From: Verticiella alkaliphila
Lineage (GTDB): Bacteria > Pseudomonadota > Gammaproteobacteria > Burkholderiales > Burkholderiaceae_B
Assembly (NCBI RefSeq): GCF_018904615.1
Contig: NZ_JADCNH010000001.1
Coordinates: forward strand, 1 to 64,000
DNA length: 64,000 bases
Direction of reading: 5' to 3'
The notes under the pieces are model-generated. The model was not told the origin of the DNA and searched no databases. It saw only the letters and a program-made list of their open reading frames with translations. The position numbers and the translations under genes are program-made. Shown piece after piece: positions 17,878 through 25,192 of the stretch (positions are counted from its first letter, which is position 1; every line of letters begins with the position of its first letter).

Positions 17878-18924
17878 ATGAATTCTCCGGACCCGCAGCT
17901 TACCCGTCGCCCCAGCAGCCGCAAGACCTCGCGAAGCCAGGCTCCGACCGATGCAGGACCGCCGCCCTTCGGGCTGCTCTACGGCACGTCGGACGCCATG
18001 CAGGCCTTATACCGCCAGATCGAGCGCGTCGCCATGTCGATGGCCACCGTGCTGATCGTTGGTGAGAGCGGCACTGGCAAGGAACTCGTCGCGCGCACCG
18101 TGCATGACAAGAGCGCGCGTGCGGGCAAGCCTTTCGTTCCCGTCAATTGCGGCGCGATTCCCGCGAGCCTGATCGAAGCCGAACTCTTCGGCCACGAGAA
18201 AGGCAGCTTCACGGGTGCCCTGCAGCAGGCGCCAGGGTACTTCGAGCACGCCGCAGGTGGCACGCTCTTCCTGGACGAAGTGACGGAAATGCCCATCGAC
18301 ATGCAGACCAAGCTGCTGCGTGTGTTGGAAGCGGGCACGTTCCATCGCGTGGGCGGCACGGAAGAAATGAAGGCGGACGTGCGCATCGTGGCCGCCACCA
18401 ACCGCGATCCCCAGCAGGCCGTGGCCGATGGTCTGATGCGGGAGGATCTGTTCTACCGACTGGCGGTCTTTCCGTTGCGGGTGCCGCCGCTGCGCGAGCG
18501 CGACGGCGATGTCCCACTGCTTGCCCGCCGTTTCGTGTCCGTCTTCAACAACAACGAGAAGACACCCAAGACGCTGTCGACCAAGTCGCTCGACGTGCTG
18601 CAGGGGTATCCCTGGCCAGGCAACGTGCGTGAGCTGCGCAATACGTTGTATCGCGCCTTCATCCTGGCCGACCGTGTCATCGATCTGCCCACGCCCGGGC
18701 AGGCGCGCACGGCGTCCAGCCGTGTCAGCTGGCAGGACGGCTGTCTGCAGTTGCCCGTGGGTATCTCGCTCGCCGATGCGCAGCGTGAGCTCATCCTCGG
18801 CATGCTCGGCCACTTCCAGGGCGACAAGCGCGAGACCGCCCGTACGCTCGGCATCAGCCTGAAGACCCTCTACAACCGGCTCGAGGCCTACAACGGCGTG
18901 CCGCAGGAGTCGTCTTCGCTCTGA
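17878..18924 (+). CDS. Orphan sigma-54 activator (AAA+, Fis HTH, no receiver)
   Basis: The 348-residue protein has a short basic, disordered N-terminus, an AAA+ core (Walker A GESGTGKE at 62-69, GSFTGA loop at 109-114, [13 protein letters not shown]) and a C-terminal Fis-like helix-turn-helix ([20 protein letters not shown]). No sensory domain is present, so activity is probably set by expression or by a partner protein, as in PspF or HrpR/S. It is transcribed divergently from the related response regulator, with which it shares close sequence similarity, and rpoN lies 3 kb away. The ATG at 17878 is preferred over an upstream TTG at 17860. Confidence 0.93.
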   Translation: MNSPDPQLTRRPSSRKTSRSQAPTDAGPPPFGLLYGTSDAMQALYRQIERVAMSMATVLIVGESGTGKELVARTVHDKSARAGKPFVPVNCGAIPASLIEAELFGHEKGSFTGALQQAPGYFEHAAGGTLFLDEVTEMPIDMQTKLLRVLEAGTFHRVGGTEEMKADVRIVAATNRDPQQAVADGLMREDLFYRLAVFPLRVPPLRERDGDVPLLARRFVSVFNNNEKTPKTLSTKSLDVLQGYPWPGNVRELRNTLYRAFILADRVIDLPTPGQARTASSRVSWQDGCLQLPVGISLADAQRELILGMLGHFQGDKRETARTLGISLKTLYNRLEAYNGVPQESSSL

Positions 18925-18935
18925 TCCGCTGGCTG

Positions 18936-20342
18936 TCAGCTCAGAGCCAGCGCTCGGCCATCCGGCCGAGCAACTCCATCATGCGGGCCCACCCCACGCT
19001 CGCGCCACTGTGCCAGCGTCACCTCGGTCGATTTGGCGACGTCATCCCGAAAGAGCGCTTCCATGCGCTCACCGAACGCCCGACCAAGAATCACGGCATT
19101 CACCTCATAGTTCAAGGCAAAGCTGCGCCAATCGAGGTTGCTCGAGCCGACGGTTGACCATACACCGTCGACGACCGCGGTCTTGGCATGCAGGAGTGCG
19201 CCATTGCGCTCGTAGATCTTCACGCCCCCTTCCAGCAGATCGCCATAATGCGATCTGCCTGCGTGCAGGACGAGCGAGGAATCCGAGATCTCGGGCAGCA
19301 CGAGCACCACAGACACGCCGCGTCCTGCGGCGTCCTTGAGCGCCTGGATGAAGGCGGGATCCGGCACGAAGTACGCCATCGTGATGTGGATGCTGCGCTG
19401 TGCGCTCGAGAGCGCCGACATCAACGTGAGGTAGACGGTGTAGCCGTCCGGCGCTTGCGGATCGTTCGCGATGATGCGCACCACGTGCTCACCGTCCGCG
19501 GGCACCTGAGGAAAATATTCACCGGGTGGCAGCGGTGGGCCCTTCTGCAATTGCCAGCCGCTCAGAAACACCGTCTCGAGTTGCGCCACGGCAGGCCCCT
19601 CGATTCGCACGTGGGTATCGCGCCAGGGCGGCTCGTCGCTCCCCGATTGGGCGGCATTCTCCCGTGCGGCCTTGCCGCTGCCGCCACCCGAAGAAGACGC
19701 ATAGACGCCACTGATGTTGATCCCGCCGGTAAATCCTACTTGCCCATCCACGACGAGGATCTTGCGGTGGTTGCGTTTGTTGAGCGACCAGGCGGCGGTG
19801 CGTGCCGCCAGCGGATTGACCGGATTGAAGACGACGATCTGGATCCCAGCCTCGCGCATCGTGTCAAAGAGGGCCGTCGGCGTGCCGATCGTGCCGATCC
19901 CGTCAACCATCACCGCAACGGCCACACCCTCCGCACGCTTGTCGGCAAGCAGCTTGGCCAGCCGCAGGCCAACCTCGTCGCCCTCGAAGATGTACGTCTC
20001 CAGGTGGATGTAGTGCCGCGCCTGACGGATGGCCTTGTACATGGACTCGTAGGTGCGTGGCCCGTCGTCCAGGATCTCGACGCGATTACCTGCGGTCAAC
20101 GGTGCACCCGCCACTGCCTCTTCGACACGCAGGTGGGCCGCGAGAAAGTCCTCGCCGCGAGCGCCCTCGCCCAGCTTGTCGATGATCTGTCGGCTATTGC
20201 GGTAACTCAGCCAACCCCGCTCCGAGGAGATTCGGACTTCGGCCGCTGCCGGCAGCTCATCCGACACCTCCGGCAAGCTCGCGCAATGGCTGAGCAGGAG
20301 CGCGGACACCGCGACAGACACCACCTTCAGGACCCGCTTCAT
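18936..20342 (-). CDS. Phospholipase D-family lipoprotein, cardiolipin synthase-like
   Basis: Two HxKx4D motifs, HRKILVVD (H192) and HAKTAVVD (H385), each followed by a GS/GG-N segment (TGGINI and GSSNLD), place this 468-residue protein in the PLD superfamily near cardiolipin synthases ClsA/ClsC. The N-terminus is a lipoprotein signal (SALLLSHC, cysteine at about 20), unlike ClsA, which has two membrane helices. A Gly/Ser-rich insert follows the first HKD motif. The enzyme probably transfers phosphatidyl groups at the outer face of the inner membrane or at the outer membrane. Start ATG at 20342 is chosen because it begins the signal peptide. Confidence 0.9.
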   Translation of the reverse strand: MKRVLKVVSVAVSALLLSHCASLPEVSDELPAAAEVRISSERGWLSYRNSRQIIDKLGEGARGEDFLAAHLRVEEAVAGAPLTAGNRVEILDDGPRTYESMYKAIRQARHYIHLETYIFEGDEVGLRLAKLLADKRAEGVAVAVMVDGIGTIGTPTALFDTMREAGIQIVVFNPVNPLAARTAAWSLNKRNHRKILVVDGQVGFTGGINISGVYASSSGGGSGKAARENAAQSGSDEPPWRDTHVRIEGPAVAQLETVFLSGWQLQKGPPLPPGEYFPQVPADGEHVVRIIANDPQAPDGYTVYLTLMSALSSAQRSIHITMAYFVPDPAFIQALKDAAGRGVSVVLVLPEISDSSLVLHAGRSHYGDLLEGGVKIYERNGALLHAKTAVVDGVWSTVGSSNLDWRSFALNYEVNAVILGRAFGERMEALFRDDVAKSTEVTLAQWRERGVGPHDGVARPDGRALALS

Positions 20343-20376
20343 CACCTGCCTCGCCTGTGACACTGCGTCTTCACGC

Positions 20377-20409
20377 AAAAACGCCCTGCTGAGCGTATCA
20401 GCAGGGCGT
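20377..20409 (-). terminator. Rho-independent terminator after the low-complexity exported protein
   Basis: On the minus strand ACGCCCTGCTGA-tacgc-TCAGCAGGGCGT is a perfect 12-bp stem followed by TTTT. Confidence 0.9.
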
Positions 20410-20448
20410 AAGATCGGTCGGCAGTGCCGACCGCTCCACTCACGCAGT

Positions 20449-20820
20449 TTAGTTCGAACGCGTGGTGGGCTCCGCAGCAGCACCCGGCTTCGTCGGGTTC
20501 ACGGCGGTGGAACCGGATTGCGTGCCAGCCGTACCCGGCGTGGCGGCACCCGGCGTGGCGCCCGGACCAGCCGGAGCACCCGGGGTCATGGCAGGATCGG
20601 TGCCCACATTGCCCGTGTTGGTGGTGGTCTGGTGGTTCATGCCACGATCATGCGTGCCGCCCGTCGTGTTCTGAGCATCCGCATTCGGCGTGGCCGTCGT
20701 GGGGGGGCTGGGGGTGGGAGGATTCGCACGGCTGCCTTCGCTGGTCTGCGCAGACACGCTGAAGACCGTGGCCATGGCGATTGCACCGAGGGTACCTTGA
20801 AGGACACGTTTCACTTGCAT
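20449..20820 (-). CDS. Exported Pro/Thr/Gly-rich low-complexity protein
   Basis: The 123-residue product has a signal peptide (VLQGTLGAIAMATVFSVSAQ) followed by a disordered region rich in Pro, Thr, Gly, Ala and Asn, with no cysteine. The start is set by a CTAGGAGGTAATT ribosome site just before the ATG. It lies 49 bases after the BON protein gene on the same strand and ends at a strong terminator, so the two probably form an operon driven by the sigma-54 promoter at 21.57 kb. Function unknown. Confidence 0.75.
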   Translation of the reverse strand: MQVKRVLQGTLGAIAMATVFSVSAQTSEGSRANPPTPSPPTTATPNADAQNTTGGTHDRGMNHQTTTNTGNVGTDPAMTPGAPAGPGATPGAATPGTAGTQSGSTAVNPTKPGAAAEPTTRSN

Positions 20821-20869
20821 AATTACCTCCTAGAGTTGAGGACCGAAAGGCCCCTTGCTTTCACGAGCT

Positions 20870-21538
20870 TCAGACCTGACGGCCGTTCAGCACCGCATAT
20901 TCGTCCGTTGCCGCTGCAAGACCCTGCCCTTGGGCAGATGGGCCTTGCTGGCCGTGGACTTCGATTCCGTCGTCGATGCGGGCATTGCCTGCAGCGTGAC
21001 GTATGACTTGGGTGATCGCAGCTTTCGTGCCTGCGTCGGCCACACGGCCCGTCAGCATTACATTGCCGTTTGCGCAGCTCACTTTGACCTGAGCGTTGCC
21101 AAATCCTGCCTTCGCCAGCTGTGCCGTCAGGTGGGTCGACAGGGCATCACCCTCTGTCTCGTCACCGGCCTGCCCACCGTGCTGGCGGGCTGCTGGTGTC
21201 GCAGACGTGGTGGCATCAGCGCCGGCAAATTGTCCAGACATTTGATCGTCGGCGGCCGGATTGCCTGGCGACGGCTCGAAGCCGGTTGCCGTGCCGCCCT
21301 GCACACGCTCTTGTCGATAGGGCTCGCCCTCGTCATGCCGGCGCTCGCCTGAGCGCGGGCTGACGGGCACACGCGGCTGCTGCTCGTCCAGCGGCGCAGC
21401 GCTTTCGACTTCCGGGATCTGGTCCTGAGCCCCACCGTAGGTGCCGTAACCGCCCACGGCACCCTGCTGGTGACGCTCATGCCAATGGTCTTCGGCTTTG
21501 GCGCTCGTACGCGGCGTCGATGATGGCTTGGCTGTCAT
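20870..21538 (-). CDS. BON-domain protein with long disordered N-terminus
   Basis: The 222-residue protein has a Gln/Gly/Glu-rich disordered first half and a C-terminal BON domain (about 140-205; HLTAQLAKAGFGNAQVKVSC, GNVMLTGRVADAGTKAAI). BON domains bind phospholipid or act in osmotic and envelope stress (OsmY type). No signal peptide is visible from the chosen start. The ATG at 21538 follows an AGGAGGGA site; an in-frame ATG at 21556 lies at the predicted transcription start and is rejected. A sigma-54 promoter match lies at 21567-21584. Confidence 0.85.
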   Translation of the reverse strand: MTAKPSSTPRTSAKAEDHWHERHQQGAVGGYGTYGGAQDQIPEVESAAPLDEQQPRVPVSPRSGERRHDEGEPYRQERVQGGTATGFEPSPGNPAADDQMSGQFAGADATTSATPAARQHGGQAGDETEGDALSTHLTAQLAKAGFGNAQVKVSCANGNVMLTGRVADAGTKAAITQVIRHAAGNARIDDGIEVHGQQGPSAQGQGLAAATDEYAVLNGRQV

Positions 21539-21566
21539 GGCTTCCCTCCTGATCATGTTGCCAACT

Positions 21567-21584
21567 CCGCAAGTGCTGTGCCGT
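21567..21584 (-). promoter_or_regulatory. Sigma-54 promoter for the BON protein gene
   Basis: The minus strand reads ACGGCACAGCACTTGCGG: GG at 21582-21581 and GC at 21570-21569, ten bases apart, with CGGCAC and TTGC matching the consensus. The predicted start near 21558 gives a 20-nt leader that holds the ribosome site. It is one of two sigma-54 matches in the 342-base gene-free region 21539-21880, which otherwise holds only the rpoN leader. Confidence 0.68.
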
Positions 21585-21796
21585 ATGACGGTGTTACCCG
21601 TAGGCGATTCCGACATGAACAGTTTGCAGCCTCGCGGCGGCCAGCGCGGCCACGAAGAACTTGCAGGGTTTGTAATTTCGTTGCGGCTGAGCGCGTCTCT
21701 AGGCAAGTTGAAGCCGATCGTCGCGCTGCTGGTTGGAGGGTTGTCACCCTAGGCAGCATGCGGCAAATCGCGTGCCCAGCCCTCCAAAAAACAAAA

Positions 21797-21813
21797 TTGG
21801 CATAGGTCTTGCA
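21797..21813 (+). promoter_or_regulatory. Sigma-54 promoter in front of rpoN
   Basis: TTGGCATAGGTCTTGCA has GG at 21799-21800 and GC at 21811-21812, ten bases apart; -24 (TTGGCA) and -12 (TTGC) both fit. The predicted start is near 21824, 57 nt before the rpoN start codon. It implies that sigma-54 controls its own gene. Confidence 0.68.
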
Positions 21814-21880
21814 CCTACCCATCCATGCACGGGGGTTTCGACGCCGCCGTCCCCGCAATACCAGGACATCGGAGATCGAG

Positions 21881-23359
21881 TTGATACACGCCACCTACGA
21901 CTTGCGCGCCAAACAGCAGACGATTCTGACGCCGCGTCTGCAGCAATCCGTCAAGCTGCTGCAGATGTCTGCCGTTGAATTCACGCAGGAATTGCGCCAG
22001 GCGCTGGCAACCAACCCCTTCCTCGAGGAAGCGGGCGACGACGAAGACGCCCCGCTGCCGGACATGGCAACTGCCGAAGCTGCCGTGCCGACCGACGTGC
22101 CGGACCTGCCGCTGCCAGACACCAGCGAAGTCACGCCGACGGAAGTCGCCCCCGAGCCCGCCTCCGATCTGGACGCGTCCTACGATCCGCCCAGCGAATA
22201 CTCCGGCGACTTCCCCAGCTCCCGAGGCAGTGGCGATGACGAGCGCACCGACCTCGGCGAGTGGATGCGCTGCACGCCCGACCTGCGCGAACATCTGCAT
22301 CGCGAGTTGGCTGGCTATCGACTCTCAGAGCGTGACCAAGCTCTGGCGCACGTACTCATCGAAGCGCTGGACGATGACGGGTATCTGCGTCAGGACTTCG
22401 ACGAACTGGCCGCTATCTTCGACGCGGATCCAGTGCCGTCGGAAAGCGAATGGAACACCGCCCTGCGGCTGGTGCAGCAGCTCGATGCTCCCGGCCTTGC
22501 GGCGCGAGACCTGAACGAATGTCTTCGATTGCAGCTCGACGCCCTCGAGAAGACAGTCCCGGGGCGCGAGGCCGCGCTGCGCCTGGTCAGCAGCAAGGGC
22601 CTGGAGCACCTGGCGCGACGCAACCAGGCAGAGATGCTGCGCATCGCCGCCTGCGACGAGGACACGCTGCGTGAAGCCTGCCTTCTCATCCGTAGCCTGA
22701 ATCCCAAGCCGGGCCTTCGCTTCGCTCGCGAAGAAGCGCATCACATCATCCCGGACGTGATCGTGCGCAAGGTAAAGGGTCGTTGGATGGTGGATACCAA
22801 CCCCGCGGTCATGCCTCGCGCGCGACTGCACAGCACCTACGCCAGCATGTTCCGCCAGGCCCGCTGCAACGACCGCGCACCGATGGCGCAAGAGCTGCAG
22901 GAGGCCCGCTGGCTCATTCGCAACGTCGAGCAGCGCTTCACCACCATCCAGCGCGTGGCCGAGGCGATCGTTGCGCACCAGCGCACCTTTTTCGAGTACG
23001 GCGAAGTCGCCCTTAAGCCGCTGGTGTTGCGTGAAGTCGCCGAGGAACTCGGTCTGCACGAATCCACCGTCTCGCGCGCCACGGGCAACAAGTACATGGC
23101 CACGCCGCGTGGCATCTTCGAATTCAAGCATTTCTTCTCGCGTGAGCTCTCCACCGAGACAGGTGGCACCTGCTCGACCACCGCAGTGCGTGCACTCATC
23201 AAGGAACTCATCGCGGGTGAGGATACGACCGCCCCCCTGTCGGACGTGACGCTCACCCAGATGCTGGCCAAGCAAGGCGTGATCGTGGCCCGACGCACCG
23301 TGTCCAAGTACCGTACCTTGATGAAGGTGCCGCCTGCAGAACTGCGCCGTCAACTGTGA
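21881..23359 (+). CDS. rpoN: RNA polymerase sigma-54 factor (stand-alone copy)
   Basis: The 492-residue protein is full length: Gln/Leu-rich region I (AKQQTILTPRLQQSVKLLQM), acidic region II (about 55-125, expanded), core-binding region III and a C-terminal RpoN box, ARRTVSKYR (about 470-478), which reads the -24 element. The chosen start is TTG at 21881 with GGAG 6 bases upstream; earlier in-frame codons fall inside the predicted promoter. The usual rpoN neighbours (lptB, hpf, ptsN) are absent, so this may be an additional copy (RpoN2). It lies between sigma-54 promoter matches and near two activators. Confidence 0.94.
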   Translation: MIHATYDLRAKQQTILTPRLQQSVKLLQMSAVEFTQELRQALATNPFLEEAGDDEDAPLPDMATAEAAVPTDVPDLPLPDTSEVTPTEVAPEPASDLDASYDPPSEYSGDFPSSRGSGDDERTDLGEWMRCTPDLREHLHRELAGYRLSERDQALAHVLIEALDDDGYLRQDFDELAAIFDADPVPSESEWNTALRLVQQLDAPGLAARDLNECLRLQLDALEKTVPGREAALRLVSSKGLEHLARRNQAEMLRIAACDEDTLREACLLIRSLNPKPGLRFAREEAHHIIPDVIVRKVKGRWMVDTNPAVMPRARLHSTYASMFRQARCNDRAPMAQELQEARWLIRNVEQRFTTIQRVAEAIVAHQRTFFEYGEVALKPLVLREVAEELGLHESTVSRATGNKYMATPRGIFEFKHFFSRELSTETGGTCSTTAVRALIKELIAGEDTTAPLSDVTLTQMLAKQGVIVARRTVSKYRTLMKVPPAELRRQL

Positions 23360-23378
23360 TCAGGCACACTCTTACTGT

Positions 23379-23398
23379 CGGGCACGCCGATTGCTTTT
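23379..23398 (+). promoter_or_regulatory. Sigma-54 promoter for the BON lipoprotein gene
   Basis: CGGGCACGCCGATTGCTTTT has GG at 23381-23382 and GC at 23393-23394, ten bases apart, and the T-run after TTGC favoured by strong sigma-54 promoters. The predicted start near 23406 leaves a leader of about 55 nt. Confidence 0.72.
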
Positions 23399-23460
23399 CG
23401 TGAACTGCCGAGTGTCACCTGAATCGCCCGGCCATTTTTTGTACAACCTGGAGTCCCAAG

Positions 23461-23778
23461 ATGCTGACTAGAATCCTGAAGTGGTTTGCCCTGTTTGGCG
23501 TGTCGTTCGTACTCGCCGCTTGTGCGGCCACCGACACGACCCGGAGCACCGGCGAGTACACGGGTGACACCGCCATCACCGCGCGCGTGAAGCTGGCTTT
23601 CGTCAATGACGAGAAGGTCAGCGCGCTCGACGTGAATGTCGAAACCTTCCGGGGCGTGGTCCAACTGAGCGGCTTCGCCGACTCGCGCGAATCCGCCAAC
23701 CGTGCCGTGCAGATCGCGCGTGGCGTGGAAGGCGTGAAGGACGTTCGCAACGACATCCGTCTGCGCACGGCGCGCTGA
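23461..23778 (+). CDS. BON-domain lipoprotein (OsmY/DolP-like)
   Basis: The 105-residue product has a lipoprotein signal (FVLAACAA, cysteine at about 21) and one BON domain (DTAITARVKLAFVNDEKVSA, VVQLSGFADSRESANRAVQI, GVKDVRNDIRL). Related proteins maintain outer-membrane integrity. The ATG follows a CTGGAG site. It is downstream of rpoN with its own sigma-54 promoter match and is closed by a strong terminator. Confidence 0.92.
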   Translation: MLTRILKWFALFGVSFVLAACAATDTTRSTGEYTGDTAITARVKLAFVNDEKVSALDVNVETFRGVVQLSGFADSRESANRAVQIARGVEGVKDVRNDIRLRTAR

Positions 23779-23806
23779 GTACCGGGCCGCAAGGCCCGCT
23801 CAGTCA

Positions 23807-23835
23807 AAGGGCGACCCGAGGGTCGCCCTTTTTTT
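23807..23835 (+). terminator. Rho-independent terminator after the BON lipoprotein
   Basis: AAGGGCGACC-CGAG-GGTCGCCCTT is a 10-bp stem followed by TTTTT. Confidence 0.92.
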
Positions 23836-23850
23836 GGCTCGACGACAGCG

Positions 23851-25110
23851 CTAGGACCCCATCGCCTGATGCAGCGCTCGCTCGAGCGAGGCGAGCGTGT
23901 ACGGCTTAGGCAGCGACACCGTGCGTTCACCCTGGGCTTGCTGCCCAAGCGTGCGCGCGCCGGAGGCGAAGACAATGCCCATGGTGGGCCGCATCTCACG
24001 CGCCACGCGGGCAAGCTGGGCACCAGACATGTCGGGCAGGTTGAGATCGCTGCACAGGACGTCGAACTCCGCTCCACTTGCGAGAATGTCCAGCGCCTGC
24101 TCGGCACTGGACACGCCCGTGACCATATGGCCCAGCAATTCCAGTAGCTCAGTCGTCGCTTCCCGCGTCTCGGTGCTGTCCTCGACGATCAGAATGCGCA
24201 AGGACTCGGCCGACGGGGCCTGGGCGTCGGAGGCGTGCGGGGCATAGGTTTCACGCTGGCTGCGGGGCGCCGTCGCCTGGCGCAGCAGCAGACGCTGCTC
24301 GCGGTTGCGCAACAGGTGATGCGCACTGCTGCCCAGCTCGAGCAGCGTGTAAGGTCGGCGCAGCAACGTGCAGCCTGGCGCGGCAGCGTCGGTCTGGCCG
24401 GCGTGCGCGGCAGCGAGCAGATCCAGGTCGTCGCTCAGGCCGAATGCCACGCTGGCGAGCTCGTCCACGTTGCGCGCGGTATCCACGAAGATGAGATCGA
24501 TGGGCTCGCGCTCGGCCAGCGCGGCGATTGCAGCCGCCACATCGGCAGCCTCGATCACGCGATGGCCTTGCGTTCGCAGATACTGACACACCTGCGCACG
24601 TACCGTGCGCTCGTCGACCACGACCAGCACCGTCGACGCACCGAACGTGTCGTCGGCGCCGGGCGCACTCGCGTCTTCGGCCTCGCCCGCGTCGGCCGCG
24701 ACAGCCGGCAACCCCGCCAATGCGGCACTGACCGACCGCTGGTCATCGCAAGGCAAGAGGCAATGCAGGATGCCTTCGGGGCTGTCGCCCTCGGCGGGCA
24801 GCGGCACGTTCACGACACGCCACTGGCGCGCTGTGCCCTGGGCCGTCGCCGTGGTGACCGTGAGCATAGCCGTGTCGGCATGACCGTGAAAGAGCGGCGC
24901 ATAAAGGCTTTCGCGCAAGGCGTCGGCTTCGGCATCGTCCGGCATGTGCAACACATCGACGAGCTTGCCACCCTGCAGCGCGGCCTCGCTCATCCCCAAT
25001 GCCTGGACGTATGCGGCGTTGGCGGTCTGCACGACGAGATCGCGCGACAGCAGCGCACACGGGAATGGCAAGGCCTCGAAGACCTTGCGATAGTCGATGG
25101 CGGAGCGCAT
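23851..25110 (-). CDS. PAS and receiver-domain signalling protein without output domain
   Basis: The 419-residue protein has an N-terminal PAS-like domain (1-115), an acidic linker, a receiver-like domain at about 160-262 whose conserved lysine is replaced (LLRRPY), and an orthodox C-terminal receiver at about 305-419 with D355 and K402. There is no kinase core and no DNA-binding domain, so it is probably a phosphate sink or a single-domain-type relay. I chose the ATG at 25110; the frame extends further but overlaps the dnaJ end without similarity. It follows dnaJ on the same strand with an 82-base gap. Confidence 0.82.
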   Translation of the reverse strand: MRSAIDYRKVFEALPFPCALLSRDLVVQTANAAYVQALGMSEAALQGGKLVDVLHMPDDAEADALRESLYAPLFHGHADTAMLTVTTATAQGTARQWRVVNVPLPAEGDSPEGILHCLLPCDDQRSVSAALAGLPAVAADAGEAEDASAPGADDTFGASTVLVVVDERTVRAQVCQYLRTQGHRVIEAADVAAAIAALAEREPIDLIFVDTARNVDELASVAFGLSDDLDLLAAAHAGQTDAAAPGCTLLRRPYTLLELGSSAHHLLRNREQRLLLRQATAPRSQRETYAPHASDAQAPSAESLRILIVEDSTETREATTELLELLGHMVTGVSSAEQALDILASGAEFDVLCSDLNLPDMSGAQLARVAREMRPTMGIVFASGARTLGQQAQGERTVSLPKPYTLASLERALHQAMGS

Positions 25111-25192
25111 GCGGCGGCTCTCCCACAATCGGCGGGCAGCGATCACCCGCGCGAGGCTAGCGTAAGACGGGGCGCGCGAGGCGCCCCCCGGT

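Noticed and set aside
20905-20945. Possible extra sigma-54 element upstream of the low-complexity exported protein
   Set aside because: The spacing can be made to fit but the -24 box does not match. It lies inside the BON gene, and co-transcription from 21.57 kb explains expression better.
20870-21540. Reading the BON gene region as a plus-strand gene
   Set aside because: The plus-strand frames have no ribosome site and no domain, while the minus strand has a BON domain, a ribosome site and a promoter.
21809-21880. Earlier rpoN start codons
   Set aside because: They fall inside or before the predicted sigma-54 promoter, and the Arg/Pro-rich residues do not match sigma-54 region I.
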